Source: Pseudomonas umsongensis
GTDB taxonomy: Bacteria > Pseudomonadota > Gammaproteobacteria > Pseudomonadales > Pseudomonadaceae
Assembly (NCBI RefSeq): GCF_002236105.1
Contig: NZ_NIWU01000002.1
Span: 992,001-1,056,000 of the forward strand
Direction of reading: 5' to 3'
DNA: 64,000 nt
The notes beneath the pieces are model-generated. The model searched no databases, had not been told where the DNA came from, and worked only from the letters and a program-made list of their open reading frames with translations. Positions 49,191 to 59,092 of this stretch are shown in pieces; the first letter of the stretch is position 1, and every line of letters starts with the position of its first letter. The translations under genes were made by a program, and so were the position numbers.

Positions 49191-49841
49191 CTAGGTTCGA
49201 ATCAAGTGGCCGCTGGGCGCAAGCAACTGTCCATCCAGTAAAGCACCTTGTTCACTGAGCGATAGCCGGCCTTCGGCAAACCAGCGTACGGCCATGGGGT
49301 AGATCAGGTGTTCCTGTACATGGACTCGCTGCGCCAGGCTCTGCGGCGAGTCGTGCAACTCTACCGGTATTACTGCTTGTACGACCAGTGGTCCGCCATC
49401 GAGTTCCTCGGTGACGAAGTGCACGGAGCAGCCGTGTTCGGCGTCCCCGGCCTCCAGCGCGCGCTGATGAGTGTGTAACCCTTTGTATTTGGGCAACAGC
49501 GAGGGATGGATATTGAGCAGGCGACCGGCGTAATGGCGTACGAAATCAGCGCTGAGAATGCGCATGAATCCGGCCAGCACCACGAGTTTGGGATTGAAGG
49601 CGTCGATCAGTTCGATCAGCGCGGCGTCGAAGGCCTCGCGGCCTTCGAAAGCCTTGTGATCCAGGGTGCGGGTTTCGATACCCGCGTCCCTGGCACGTTG
49701 CAGGCCGTAGGCGTCGGCGCGGTTGGAGATCACCGCAGCGACGCGGACCGGGCTGTCGCCGGTCTGCGTGCTGTCGATCAAGGCCTGCAAGTTACTGCCG
49801 GTGCCGGAGAGCAGCACCACGACATCACAGGTCTGGGACAT
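49191..49841 (-). CDS. purN: phosphoribosylglycinamide formyltransferase
   Basis: A 216-residue GAR transformylase using 10-formyl-tetrahydrofolate. VLLSGTGSNLQALID opens the protein. The catalytic triad Asn110, His112 (LLNIHPSLLP) and Asp148 (EELDGGP) is intact. The start overlaps the purM stop by one base (TGATG), indicating coupling. It catalyses the third step of purine synthesis. Confidence 0.97.
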   Translation of the reverse strand: MSQTCDVVVLLSGTGSNLQALIDSTQTGDSPVRVAAVISNRADAYGLQRARDAGIETRTLDHKAFEGREAFDAALIELIDAFNPKLVVLAGFMRILSADFVRHYAGRLLNIHPSLLPKYKGLHTHQRALEAGDAEHGCSVHFVTEELDGGPLVVQAVIPVELHDSPQSLAQRVHVQEHLIYPMAVRWFAEGRLSLSEQGALLDGQLLAPSGHLIRT

Positions 49842-50899
49842 CAGTGAGCCTTGAGGTTCTTCAGTTCAACCTGGGCCGCGCCTTCGGCAGCGGTGGCGAT
49901 CTGACCGATGACCCAAGGCTGCTCGCCCGCTTCACGCAGTACGTTCAGCGCGGTTTCCACGTGCTCTTGAGCCACGCAGATAACCATGCCCACGCCGCAG
50001 TTCAGCACGCGGTGCATTTCGTTTTCGTCGACGTTGCCTTTTTCCTGCAGCCAGTCGAACACCGCAGGGCGAGTCCAGCTTGCCACGTCAACCACCGCTT
50101 GTGCGCCTTTTGGCAGGACGCGCGGGATGTTGTCAAGCAGGCCGCCACCGGTGATGTGGGCCATGGCCTTGACCGCGCCTGTTTCCTTGATCAGCTTGAG
50201 CAGCGGCTTCACGTAGATACGGGTCGGGGCCATCAGCAGGTCGGTCAGCGGCTTGCCGTCGAGTTGGGTGTTCTCGATGTCGGCACCGGATACTTCGATG
50301 ATCTTGCGGATCAGCGAGTAGCCGTTGGAGTGCGGGCCGGAAGACGGCAGGGCGAGCAGGGCATCGCCAGCAGCGACCTTGGAACCGTCGATGATCTCGG
50401 CTTTTTCCACGACGCCAACGCAGAAGCCGGCCAGGTCGTAGTCTTCGCCTTCGTACATGCCAGGCATTTCTGCGGTTTCGCCGCCCACCAGGGAGCAACC
50501 GGACAGTTCGCAACCAGCGCCGATGCCAGTCACGACCTGGGTCGCGGTTTCGACGTTGAGCTTGCCGGTGGCGTAGTAGTCGAGGAAGAACAGCGGCTCT
50601 GCGCCGCACACCACCAGGTCGTTGACGCACATGGCAACCAGGTCGATGCCGATGCTGTCGTGCTTGTTCAGGTTCAAGGCCAGGCGCAGCTTGGTGCCGA
50701 CGCCGTCAGTACCGGAAACCAGCACGGGCTGCTTGTAGCCGGCCGGGATTTCGCAGAGGGCGCCAAAACCGCCCAGGCCGCCCATGACTTCCGGGCGCGC
50801 AGTGCGCTTGGCGACGCTCTTGATGCGTTCGACCAATGCTTCACCGGCGTCGATGTCTACACCGGCGTCCTTGTAGCTCAGGGAGGGTTGCTTGCTCAT
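49841..50899 (-). CDS. purM: phosphoribosylformylglycinamidine cyclo-ligase (AIR synthetase)
   Basis: A 352-residue PurM making aminoimidazole ribotide from FGAM and [23 protein letters not shown] starts the family region; [40 protein letters not shown] and [16 protein letters not shown] are conserved blocks. The frame extends 68 codons upstream, but the ATG at 50899 (MSKQPSLSY) is the family start. First gene of purM-purN-DUF3108. Confidence 0.97.
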   Translation of the reverse strand: MSKQPSLSYKDAGVDIDAGEALVERIKSVAKRTARPEVMGGLGGFGALCEIPAGYKQPVLVSGTDGVGTKLRLALNLNKHDSIGIDLVAMCVNDLVVCGAEPLFFLDYYATGKLNVETATQVVTGIGAGCELSGCSLVGGETAEMPGMYEGEDYDLAGFCVGVVEKAEIIDGSKVAAGDALLALPSSGPHSNGYSLIRKIIEVSGADIENTQLDGKPLTDLLMAPTRIYVKPLLKLIKETGAVKAMAHITGGGLLDNIPRVLPKGAQAVVDVASWTRPAVFDWLQEKGNVDENEMHRVLNCGVGMVICVAQEHVETALNVLREAGEQPWVIGQIATAAEGAAQVELKNLKAH

Positions 50900-51284
50900 G
50901 ATCCAGGCCTTTAGGGGGGATTTCTGGGTAACGACCGAGTCCAGCGGGACCGCCGACATCGACGAAGGTGATTGCCTCACGCGATATTCGAGGGTGCCCG
51001 GCTGTTGCCGGTCTGCGAAGGCGCGCGATTTTATCAGGCTTGAAGGGCAGCGGCCATCCTCACGCCGACGGCAGGGGGCATATCGGCCGAAAAAAACTGC
51101 CATTAGTTGGTGTGGATGACATCCTGCTCGCCAGTACGGGGTGTCGTCATTAACCGTCTATCGTTAGCACAGTGCGAAAACTTACCCAGGGCGTGTGAAT
51201 GTTTTGCGTTCGGCAATGGTCACAGCCTTGCCCGGCCGCCTTCATGCGGTCTGTTCCAGCCGCCTTTGTCTTCAGGAATATTCC
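50900..51284. other. divergent intergenic region purM / DUF2066 gene
   Basis: 385 bases without a credible gene. It should hold promoters in both directions. I looked for a PurR box (ACGCAAACGTTTGCGT) and found none. Confidence 0.5.
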
Positions 51285-52352
51285 ATGGGTTTTTGTAAAT
51301 TCTTGTTTGTGGGCTGTTTGTCACTGGTTAGCCTGACCAGCCTGGTAGGCCATGCTGAAACCGTCAAAGGCCTCTATCAAGTGCGCGAACCGGTCAACGG
51401 CCAGTCGCCAGAGGAGCGTGAGCAAGCCACGCAGCGAGCGCTCGATACACTGGTCTTGCGCCTGACCGGCGATCCCAAGGCGCCGCAGAATCCTGGGTTG
51501 GCGGCGATTCGCAAAGACCCGCAGCAAATCATCAGCCAATACGGCTTTGAGGCAGGCCCGCCGGAAGTGTTGAAAGTCGATTTCGACCCGGGCACCACCG
51601 ATCAGGCCCTGCGTCGGGCCGGGTTGGCGATGTGGGGCGCCAATCGGCCGTCGATACTGGGCTGGTGGTTGAACGATTACACCGAGGGTTCGAGCCTGGT
51701 GGGCGATGGTCAGGCTGGTGCGACACCCCTGCGTCGCGCCGCGCAGCACCGTGGTTTACCCCTGCGTCTGCCGCTGGCGGACTTGAACGAACAAATCGTC
51801 GGCACCGGGCCGAATCTGGAAAGTGCCGATCCGTCGGCACTGCGCAGCGCGTCACAGCGTTACAATGCCGACGCCTTGCTGGCGGTCCATGCCCGTGAAG
51901 AGGGCGGCCAATGGCAAGCCAAGTGGCAATTGTGGCTGGGCGACCAGAAAGAGGCCGGCAGCGCCCAAGGCGCCGATCAAGCCGCATTGGCGGACGCGGT
52001 GATGCTGGCGGTCAACCAGCGGCTGGCGCCTCGATTTGTCGTAAAGCCTGGGGCCTCGGCCGCGCAGTTGCTGGAGGTCCAAGGCATGAATCTGGAGCGG
52101 TATGCGACCCTGGGGCGCCTGTTGGAGCCTTTCGGCGGTCGTCCGCAAAGTGTCGACGGCGACCGGATTCTTTATCGGGTCAATGGCAGTACCGATCAAC
52201 TGCGAGCGCAATTATCGCTGGCCAGGTTGCAGGAGGTTGCGGGGGAGCCGGCGCCGGTGCCCGCGGTGCCGGTCCAGCCTGTCGCCGGTGGTTCGGTTCC
52301 CGCGGTAGCGCCCGCACCGGCACCGACGCCGCAATTGCGTTTCCGCTGGTAG
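51285..52352 (+). CDS. DUF2066 secreted protein
   Basis: A 355-residue DUF2066 protein with a signal peptide (about residues 1-24, ending VGHAE). It carries the family opening VKGLYQVREPVNGQSPEERE with QATQRALDTLVLRLTGDP, and an Ala/Pro-rich tail. Function unknown. AGGA at 51274-51277 supports the ATG at 51285; 30 extra upstream codons are probably untranslated. It lies before the permease and hda on the same strand. Confidence 0.88.
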   Translation: MGFCKFLFVGCLSLVSLTSLVGHAETVKGLYQVREPVNGQSPEEREQATQRALDTLVLRLTGDPKAPQNPGLAAIRKDPQQIISQYGFEAGPPEVLKVDFDPGTTDQALRRAGLAMWGANRPSILGWWLNDYTEGSSLVGDGQAGATPLRRAAQHRGLPLRLPLADLNEQIVGTGPNLESADPSALRSASQRYNADALLAVHAREEGGQWQAKWQLWLGDQKEAGSAQGADQAALADAVMLAVNQRLAPRFVVKPGASAAQLLEVQGMNLERYATLGRLLEPFGGRPQSVDGDRILYRVNGSTDQLRAQLSLARLQEVAGEPAPVPAVPVQPVAGGSVPAVAPAPAPTPQLRFRW

Positions 52353-52389
52353 GATTTTCTTTCTTTATATAGAAGCAATGGAGTGGTTC

Positions 52390-53463
52390 ATGGCCGATAC
52401 GCGGCGTTGGTTCTGGTTGGGTGGAGTGCTCTTGCTCTGCGCGTTTGTCTGGCTGTTGCACCCGATCCTCACGCCGTTCCTGGTGGCGTTGTTGTTGGCC
52501 TATCTGTTTGATCCCCTGGTGGATCGGCTGGAAAACGCCGGACTGTCCCGGACCTGGGGCGTGATTGCGGTATTTGCGTTGTTCACCCTGATCTTCACCA
52601 CGCTGTTGCTGGTGTTGGTGCCGATGCTCGCCAAGCAGTTGTTTCGCTTGTATGAACTGGCGCCGCAGATGCTCGATTGGCTGCAGCACACTGCATTGCC
52701 CTGGGCGCAATCGAAGTTCGGCCTGTCGGAGGGCTTCTGGAAGTTCGACAAGCTCAAGGCTGCGATCAGCGAGCACATGGGGCAGACGACCGACATCGTG
52801 GGCGTGGTGTTGAGCCAGGCGACGGCATCTGGTTTGGCGTTGATCGGCTGGCTGGCGAACCTGGTGTTGATTCCGGTGGTGAGTTTCTACTTGCTGCGGG
52901 ACTGGGACCTGATGATGGCCAAGATCCGCAGCCTGCTGCCGCGCGATCGCGAAGAGCGCGCAGTGGCGCTGGCTGCGGAGTGCCATGAAGTGCTTGGTGC
53001 CTTCGTCCGCGGGCAATTGCTGGTGATGGTCGCGTTGGGCGTGATCTACGCCGCGGGTCTAATGCTGGTGGGCCTGGAGCTGGGTCTGTTGATCGGGATG
53101 ATTGCCGGTCTGGCGGCGATTGTGCCGTACATGGGCTTTATCATTGGCATTGGTGCGGCGCTGATTGCCGGGCTGTTCCAGTTTGGCGGCGATCTGTACC
53201 CCATGATGGGTATTGTCGCGGTGTTCATGGTCGGTCAGGCGCTCGAGGGCATGGTGCTCACGCCCTTGTTGGTGGGGGACCGCATCGGCCTGCACCCGGT
53301 GGCAGTGATCTTCGCCATTCTGGCCGGGGGCGAACTGTTTGGTTTCACCGGTGTGTTGCTGGCGCTGCCCGTGGCGGCGGTGATCATGGTGCTGTTGCGC
53401 CATGTGCATGATTTATATAAGGATTCTGGTATGTACAGTGGTGTGGACGAGCCAGAGCTGTAG
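52390..53463 (+). CDS. AI-2E family transporter (PerM/YdgG-like permease)
   Basis: A 357-residue protein with about eight helices in the AI-2E exporter (UPF0118) pattern. FLVALLLAYLFDPLVDRLE lies near the N-terminus, and PVVSFYLLRDWDLMMAKI and LGLLIGMIAGLAAIVPYMG are typical later helices. Some members export autoinducer-2 and others act as Na+/H+ antiporters; the role here is open. GGAG at 52380-52383 favours the ATG at 52390, four codons inside the longer frame. Confidence 0.9.
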   Translation: MADTRRWFWLGGVLLLCAFVWLLHPILTPFLVALLLAYLFDPLVDRLENAGLSRTWGVIAVFALFTLIFTTLLLVLVPMLAKQLFRLYELAPQMLDWLQHTALPWAQSKFGLSEGFWKFDKLKAAISEHMGQTTDIVGVVLSQATASGLALIGWLANLVLIPVVSFYLLRDWDLMMAKIRSLLPRDREERAVALAAECHEVLGAFVRGQLLVMVALGVIYAAGLMLVGLELGLLIGMIAGLAAIVPYMGFIIGIGAALIAGLFQFGGDLYPMMGIVAVFMVGQALEGMVLTPLLVGDRIGLHPVAVIFAILAGGELFGFTGVLLALPVAAVIMVLLRHVHDLYKDSGMYSGVDEPEL

Positions 53464-53474
53464 AGGGGGGGCGC

Positions 53475-53506
53475 GGGCAGCCCGGATTGACGCCCGGTGG
53501 CTGCCC
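53475..53506. repeat. hairpin between permease gene and hda
   Basis: GGGCAGCC and GGCTGCCC arms with inner CCGG/CCGG pairing. No T tract follows, so a terminator role is weak. Confidence 0.5.
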
Positions 53507-53661
53507 ATGGCGCCAGAGAATCTGTCATAAAACCGGTGCGCTAACGCAAACCTTTGATTTTGCTTGTGGTCTGTCGCATTGTGCGGTCGGCTTCACGGGT
53601 ATAAACTTCGCAAACTTTACACAGAGGCCACTAACGGTTCCTTTGGAACTGTTCAGTCAGC

Positions 53662-54366
53662 ATGAAACCGATTCAGCTGCCCCTAGGTGTGCGTCTGCGT
53701 GACGACGCCACCTTCATCAACTACTACCCAGGCGCCAATGCCGCTGCACTCGGCTATGTCGAGCGGCTGTGCGAAGCCGACGCCGGCTGGACCGAAAGCC
53801 TGATCTACCTGTGGGGCAAGCATGGGGTAGGGCGTACGCATCTGTTGCAGGCCGCGTGCCTGCGCTTCGAACAGATGGGTGAGCCAGCGGTGTACCTGCC
53901 GCTGGCCGAGTTGATGGATCGCGGCATCGAGATTCTCGACAACCTCGAGCAATACGAGCTGGTCTGCCTGGATGACTTGCAGGCGGTGGCGGGCAAGGCT
54001 GACTGGGAAGAAGCGTTGTTCCACCTGTTCAACCGCCTGCGTGACAGTGGTCGGCGCCTGTTGATTGCCGCGTCGACTTCGCCACGCGAGCTGCCGGTAA
54101 AGCTGGCGGACCTCAAGTCGCGCCTGACCCTGGCGCTGATATTCCAGATGCGCCCACTCTCCGACGAAGACAAGTTGCGCGCCCTGCAACTGCGTGCGTC
54201 GCGTCGCGGCCTGCACCTGACCGACGAAGTCGGGCATTTTATCCTGACTCGCGGTACTCGTAGCATGAGTGCGCTGTTCGAACTGCTTGAGCAGCTCGAC
54301 CAGGCCTCTCTTCAAGCGCAGCGCAAGCTGACCATCCCGTTCCTGAAAGAAACCCTGGGCTGGTAG
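53662..54366 (+). CDS. hda: DnaA regulatory inactivator Hda
   Basis: A 234-residue AAA+ protein homologous to DnaA domain III. With the sliding clamp it triggers hydrolysis of DnaA-bound ATP and so limits replication initiation. A clamp-binding segment is expected at the N-terminus (MKPIQLPLGVRL). Walker A-like GKHGVGRTHLLQA, Walker B VCLDDLQAV and the Arg-finger/sensor region SRLTLALIFQMRPLSDEDK are visible. The ribosome binding site is weak. A TATAAA element near 53600 might be part of its promoter. Confidence 0.94.
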   Translation: MKPIQLPLGVRLRDDATFINYYPGANAAALGYVERLCEADAGWTESLIYLWGKHGVGRTHLLQAACLRFEQMGEPAVYLPLAELMDRGIEILDNLEQYELVCLDDLQAVAGKADWEEALFHLFNRLRDSGRRLLIAASTSPRELPVKLADLKSRLTLALIFQMRPLSDEDKLRALQLRASRRGLHLTDEVGHFILTRGTRSMSALFELLEQLDQASLQAQRKLTIPFLKETLGW

Positions 54367-54592
54367 CCAGGTCCCGTAAATTCAAGGCTTGCAGCGAATT
54401 TCGACAGATTCAAGGCGTCAGAAAATCCGCTTTCCTGATGGGGGCAGGCTGCGCAAGTGTCTGGAATGGGCTTTAGCGCTTAGATGTAATCGGGAAACCA
54501 AGAAGTCACAAAAAGTTCGATTGAATTTGCAAATGAGGATGATAGAAGGCATAGTCTCGGCTCTTGAAAACCATTCAGCCACGGTCGTGCCC

Positions 54593-55240
54593 ATGCTAAA
54601 TCGCTTTGCACCCCTCGTGCCCCTCGCACTCGTTACCCTGTTGTTCGGTTGCGCTGCCCACACGCCAGTGTCCGAGCAAGCGCAACAACAGCAGGTTCAA
54701 CATTCCGGTTCCGCCCAGTCTTCCGCTCTCTATAAGCAAGCGTTTGAACTCGAAGAAGCGGCTACTGAAAAAGAACTGGCCAGCTTCGCCGATGGTAAGT
54801 CGTACCAGCTTCCGGTTCTGGCCGACAGCATCCTCGAACGCGGCATGTCCCTGATCGGTACCCGTTACCGTTTCGGCGGTACCTCCGAAGCCGGTTTCGA
54901 TTGCAGCGGTTTTATCGGTTATCTGTTCCGTGAAGAAGCGGGCATGAACCTGCCACGCTCCACTCGCGAAATGATCAACGTTGACGCGCCGCTGGTATCG
55001 CGCAGTAAACTTGAGCCAGGTGACCTGCTGTTCTTCGCCACCAACGGTCGTCGCGGTCGCGTCAGTCATGCCGGGATCTACCTGGGTGACAATCAGTTCA
55101 TTCACTCCAGCAGCCGCAAAAGCGGTGGTGTGCGCATCGACAACCTCGGTGATAGCTACTGGAGCAAGACCTTCATCGAAGCCAAGCGAGCACTCGCCAT
55201 GGCTCCTGCAGCGGCGCCAATCGTCACTGCCCGCAAGTAA
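54593..55240 (+). CDS. NlpC/P60 lipoprotein endopeptidase, first of pair
   Basis: A 215-residue cell-wall hydrolase-like lipoprotein. The lipobox LFGC gives acylated Cys20. After a Gln-rich linker, the NlpC/P60 domain has catalytic Cys104 (GFDCSGFIGY) and His159 (VSHAGIY). The family cuts peptidoglycan crosslinks or stem peptides (MepS/Spr-like). The frame extends 68 codons upstream; the ATG at 54593 starts a standard lipoprotein signal. The next gene is a paralogue. Confidence 0.92.
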   Translation: MLNRFAPLVPLALVTLLFGCAAHTPVSEQAQQQQVQHSGSAQSSALYKQAFELEEAATEKELASFADGKSYQLPVLADSILERGMSLIGTRYRFGGTSEAGFDCSGFIGYLFREEAGMNLPRSTREMINVDAPLVSRSKLEPGDLLFFATNGRRGRVSHAGIYLGDNQFIHSSSRKSGGVRIDNLGDSYWSKTFIEAKRALAMAPAAAPIVTARK

Positions 55241-55323
55241 GCGCACATTTCGTAAGGCGAACTTAAAGTCTTACTTGAAGTTTGCCTGATAAGCGCTAAA
55301 ATTCTGATTCATGAATGATGGCA

Positions 55324-55356
55324 AACCGCCTGCGTGATCCGCAGGCGGTTTTCTTT
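55324..55356 (+). terminator. intrinsic terminator between the NlpC/P60 genes
   Basis: AACCGCCTGC and GCAGGCGGTT around GTGATCC, followed by TTCTTTT. Confidence 0.92.
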
Positions 55357-55405
55357 TCTGCGCTCCCGCAGAAATTAGCCGCAGCCTGATCAGGATGCTC
55401 TGCTT

Positions 55406-55942
55406 ATGACGATGTCGGCCCGCCTCGCAATCATGTTGTTCGCAGCGCTGCTCAGTGCCTGTGCAAGCCGTACACCGCCGCCTGCGCCGGTGGTTCGCGC
55501 GCCCATCGTGTTCAATTCCTCCCAGGACTTTTCGCCTGAAGCGCAAGACGTGCTGTTTCGCGCGTTGGGGCTGGTCGGCACGCCTTATCGCTGGGGCGGT
55601 AACACGCCGGACTCCGGATTTGATTGCAGTGGCCTGATTGGCTACGTCTACCGTGACATGGCCGGTATTTCCCTGCCCCGTACCACCCGCGAAATGATCT
55701 CCATGCAAGCGGCCAATGTCGGCAAGGAAGGCCTGCAAACCGGTGACCTGATTTTCTTCGCCACCAACGGTGGTTCCCAGGTCAGCCATGCCGGCATCTA
55801 CGTTGGCGAGGGCCGTTTCGTGCATGCGCCGGCTACCGGTGGCACGGTCAAGCTCGACAGCTTGTCCAAGGCTTATTGGCAAAGAGCCTACCTGAGTGCC
55901 AAGCGCGTCCTGCAACCCGAGCATTTGGCGCGCAACCCGTAA
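55406..55942 (+). CDS. NlpC/P60 lipoprotein endopeptidase, second of pair
   Basis: A 178-residue paralogue of the upstream gene. Lipobox LLSAC gives Cys19; the shorter Pro-rich linker is followed by the domain with Cys74 (GFDCSGLIGY) and His128 (VSHAGIY). Also Spr-like. A strong terminator separates it from the first copy, so the two can be regulated apart. The O-methyltransferase gene starts 18 bases downstream. Confidence 0.92.
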   Translation: MTMSARLAIMLFAALLSACASRTPPPAPVVRAPIVFNSSQDFSPEAQDVLFRALGLVGTPYRWGGNTPDSGFDCSGLIGYVYRDMAGISLPRTTREMISMQAANVGKEGLQTGDLIFFATNGGSQVSHAGIYVGEGRFVHAPATGGTVKLDSLSKAYWQRAYLSAKRVLQPEHLARNP

Positions 55943-55960
55943 CCGCCAGAGGGTGTTGTC

Positions 55961-56614
55961 ATGACTGCCCGCACGCTCAATCTCGACGATTCGCTCTATC
56001 AGTACCTGCTCGACGTCTCCCTGCGCGAAACCCCGCTGCTCAAGCGCTTGCGCGATGAAACCCAGGCGCTGCCCATGGCGCGCTGGCAGGTGGCGCCGGA
56101 ACAGGGGCAGTTTCTTGCGTTGCTGGTGAAGCTCACCGGTGCGAGGCGTGTGCTGGAAGTCGGCACGTTCACCGGTTACAGCGCCCTGTGCATGGCAGCG
56201 GCATTGCCGACTGACGGTTCGCTGATTTGCTGTGACATTCCCGGGGATTACAACGCCATCGCGCACCGCTATTGGCAGGAGGCCGGCCTGTCCGGGCGAA
56301 TCGATCTGCGGCTGGCGCCTGCGCTGGAAACCCTGGGCGCGCTGGATCAGCCAGGCCAGTTTGATTTGATTTTCATCGATGCCGACAAGGCCAACTATCC
56401 GGCGTACCTGGAGCAGGCGCTTCGTCTGTTGCGCAACGGTGGACTGGCAGTGTTCGATAACACCCTGTGGAGTGGCCGGGTGCTTGAGGACAACCCCGAG
56501 AGCGCCGATACCCGCGCCATCCAGGCGCTGAATCGCGCCCTGAAGGATGACGCGCGGGTGGATCTGTCGCTGTTGCCGTTGGGGGATGGACTTACCCTTT
56601 GCCGTAAGCGCTGA
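55961..56614 (+). CDS. SAM-dependent O-methyltransferase (family 3)
   Basis: A 217-residue class I methyltransferase of the catechol-O-methyltransferase-like family 3. The SAM site is VLEVGTFTGYSALCMA (about residues 65-80); FIFIDADKANY-like LIFIDADKANYPAYLEQ carries the metal-binding Asp, and AVFDNTLWSGRV the second. Substrate unknown. GAGGGTG lies before the ATG. Probably co-transcribed with the second NlpC/P60 gene. Confidence 0.92.
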   Translation: MTARTLNLDDSLYQYLLDVSLRETPLLKRLRDETQALPMARWQVAPEQGQFLALLVKLTGARRVLEVGTFTGYSALCMAAALPTDGSLICCDIPGDYNAIAHRYWQEAGLSGRIDLRLAPALETLGALDQPGQFDLIFIDADKANYPAYLEQALRLLRNGGLAVFDNTLWSGRVLEDNPESADTRAIQALNRALKDDARVDLSLLPLGDGLTLCRKR

Positions 56615-56769
56615 TCTCTCGCGTTTGTACCCGATTCAAACTGTAGGAGCTGGCTTGCCGGCGATGGCGGTCTGACAGCCGGCCTATGTTTTGTTGACTG
56701 TGTACATATCCATTCCTGCGGTAACGGCCACCTAGGGTTTCGCCCTTACGACGAGTCACTTGGAAGAGC

Positions 56770-56883
56770 CTGTAGGAGCGAGCATGCTCCGGGCGGCGTT
56801 CCGACGATGGTCGTCAACGATGACGAGGGCTATCTGAATGCCCGTGTTGTTCTGGCGTTTTTCGCGAGCATGCTCGCTCCTAC
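56770..56883. repeat. REP pair inside element B, left
   Basis: CTGTAGGAGCGAGCATGCTC... and its complement, about 65 bases apart. Confidence 0.85.
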
Positions 56884-57074
56884 AGGGGTCGCCGCGATGG
56901 GCCATCCTTGGCCCAGCGCGGCTAAACCGGCATCCATGCCGGTTTACCCACTGCGCAGAACCTCCACTCGGCCTCTCGAGGGGGCAAGAAAATCAAAAGC
57001 CAGTTCAAGAGCCAAAGCCAAAGCCAAGGCGAGGCGGCCTGACAGCCGACCTGATCGGGAGCCGTACGCATTCC

Positions 57075-57182
57075 CTTGTAGGAGCCAGGCTTGCCGGCGA
57101 ACCAGGCGCTGCGGTGTGTCTGTTGTACCGTGTTATCGTTCTTCGCCGGCAAGTCGGATCGCCGCACCGCTGGCTCCTACAG
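57075..57182. repeat. REP pair inside element B, right
   Basis: CTTGTAGGAGCCAGGCTTGC... and a partner near 57141-57182 ending GGCTCCTACAG. Confidence 0.75.
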
Positions 57183-57710
57183 GGGATTGGGGTTCCTGCA
57201 AAAGTGAGGTCGGCTGTCAGGCCGCCTCGCTTTGGTTTTTGATCTGGGTGCCCCGTTAACCACGATGGCCGAACGCAGGCATTGCGCAGTGGGGAAACCG
57301 GCAGGACGCCGGTTTAGCCGCGCTGGGCCAGGGATGGCCCATCGCGGCGACCCACGGAGCAATGCCGGAGAGAGGGCATGCCGAGCCCTAGCGAGGCACC
57401 AAGTGGTGGGGCAAAGCCTTTTGCTTACTTTTTGCTGGGCCGGCACTCCGGCGTTTGAAAAAGTGAGTCGCCGTAAGGGCGAAACCATAAGTAGCCGTTA
57501 CCGCAGCAACGGATATGTACTCAGAAAACAATCTCCCACAACAAGCTTCGATGCGGCATGGATCAACGTTGGTAGAGGCCCCGATGGACGTCGTCACAGG
57601 TTGACGGACAGGCTCAGGGTGTGAGGGGGCAAGAAAATCAAGATCTAAAGCCAAGCAAAAGCCAAAGCCAAAGCAAAAGCCGACCGGTCGGCCTGTTTTT
57701 CAAGTGCAGG

Positions 57711-59024
57711 TTAATGAGCGGCCGACACCCGCCACACCTTATTCCCCACATCATCGGCCACCAGCAAGGCGCCTTGCTGATCGATCACCACGCCCACCGG
57801 CCGACCCATGGCTTTTTCCTCGTCATTGAGGAACCCGGTGAGCACATCCACCGGTTGCCCGCTTGGCTTGCCACCGCTGAAGGGCACGAAAATCACTTTG
57901 TAACCGCTGTGCGGCTTGCGGTTCCAGGAGCCATGCTGGCCGATGAACGCACCTTCCTTGAACTGCGCCGGCAATCGGTTGCCTTCGGCAAAGGTCAGGC
58001 CAAGTGAAGCGGTGTGAGGCCCCACCGCATAGTCCGGGGCGATCGCCTTGGCCACCAGGTCCGGGTTTTGCGGGTCGACACGCTCGTCGACATGCTGGCC
58101 GTAATAACTGAATGGCCAGCCATAGAAGGCGCCGTCTTTCACCGAGGTGATGTAGTCCGGCACCAGGTCGCTGCCGATTTCGTCCCGCTCATTCACGGCC
58201 GTCCACAGCGCACCGCTTTGCGGCTCCCAGGCCATGCCGTTGGGGTTGCGCAGGCCTGAAGCGAAGATCCGGTGGTTGCCGGTGGCGCGATCCACTTCCC
58301 AGATCGCCGCGCGCCCTTGCTCCTGGTCCATGCCGTTTTCGCCGACGTTGCTGTTGGAGCCCACCGTGACATACAGCTTGCTGCCGTCCTTGCTGGCGAT
58401 GACGTTTTTGGTCCAGTGGTGGTTCAGGGTGCCCCCTGGCAAGTCGACGACCTTGATCGGTTTGTTCTGGATTGCCGTGTCGCCGTTCTCATAATGGAAG
58501 CGCAACAGCCGGTCGGTGTCGGCCACGTACAGGTCATTGCCGACCAGGGTCATGCCGAAGGGCGAGTTGAGGTTTTCCAGGAATACCGTGCGGGTTTCGG
58601 CAACGCCATCGTGGTTGCCATCTCGCAGCAGGGTGATGCGGTTCGGGCTCGGCACGCCGGCACCGGCGCGCCCCATGACTTTCTTGGTGATCCAGCCCTT
58701 GATGCCTTTGTTGTCATCGGGTTTGGGCGGGGCATTGGTTTCGGCAACCAGCACGTCGCCATTGGGCAGCACATAAAGCCAGCGTGGATGATCGAGGTTC
58801 TCGGCAAATGCGCCGACATGAGTACCGCTGGCCGCGACGGGTTTTGCGCCGTCCGCCCAGCCAATGGCCGGGGCGATGTTCATTGTCGGGAACAGCGTCT
58901 TGTTCGGTTCCGGTAGCTTGGGGGACGGCCCGATGCCGTCGGTGACTTGCAAGCGGGCGGTTTCGCCACAGGCGACGAGCCCTCCCGCTAATGCGATGAC
59001 GAAAACCAGTTCGGATGTGCGCAT
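57711..59024 (-). CDS. sorbosone dehydrogenase-family lipoprotein (PQQ-sugar-dehydrogenase-like beta-propeller)
   Basis: A 437-residue beta-propeller protein of the sorbosone/soluble-glucose dehydrogenase group, probably binding PQQ. The lipobox LVAC (Cys19) anchors it to a membrane. Propeller blocks include [67 protein letters not shown] and [13 protein letters not shown]. The sugar or alcohol substrate is unknown. It ends beside element B and lies 68 bases beyond the stop of the unknown gene upstream on the same strand. Confidence 0.86.
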   Translation of the reverse strand: MRTSELVFVIALAGGLVACGETARLQVTDGIGPSPKLPEPNKTLFPTMNIAPAIGWADGAKPVAASGTHVGAFAENLDHPRWLYVLPNGDVLVAETNAPPKPDDNKGIKGWITKKVMGRAGAGVPSPNRITLLRDGNHDGVAETRTVFLENLNSPFGMTLVGNDLYVADTDRLLRFHYENGDTAIQNKPIKVVDLPGGTLNHHWTKNVIASKDGSKLYVTVGSNSNVGENGMDQEQGRAAIWEVDRATGNHRIFASGLRNPNGMAWEPQSGALWTAVNERDEIGSDLVPDYITSVKDGAFYGWPFSYYGQHVDERVDPQNPDLVAKAIAPDYAVGPHTASLGLTFAEGNRLPAQFKEGAFIGQHGSWNRKPHSGYKVIFVPFSGGKPSGQPVDVLTGFLNDEEKAMGRPVGVVIDQQGALLVADDVGNKVWRVSAAH

Positions 59025-59092
59025 TGCTGACCTTCCCTATGAATGCAGTGACTTAAATCATAGAGAAGCGGCAAAGCCCGATGGTTCAACCT

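Larger units (their letters stand above)
56666..57521. repeat. mirror-image intergenic repeat element B (about 0.85 kb)
   Basis: No credible gene lies between the O-methyltransferase and the sorbosone-dehydrogenase gene. The ends are the same terminal inverted repeats as element A: 56702-56760 and 57462-57521. Inside are two arms that mirror each other, both with the AACCGGC-GCCGGTT hairpin and the GCGCTGGGCCA-GGATGGCCCA segment, and REP pairs at 56770-56883 and 57075-57182. Element A carries one such arm in the opposite orientation. The open frames here read through repeats and are not genes. Confidence 0.8.

Noticed and set aside
50900..51284. PurR operator upstream of purM
   Set aside because: No match to the ACGCAAACGTTTGCGT type box; PurR control is not typical of Pseudomonas anyway.
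56807..57654. Several open frames of 80-150 codons in element B
   Set aside because: Translated REP and mirror repeats; the same peptides appear wherever the repeats occur.
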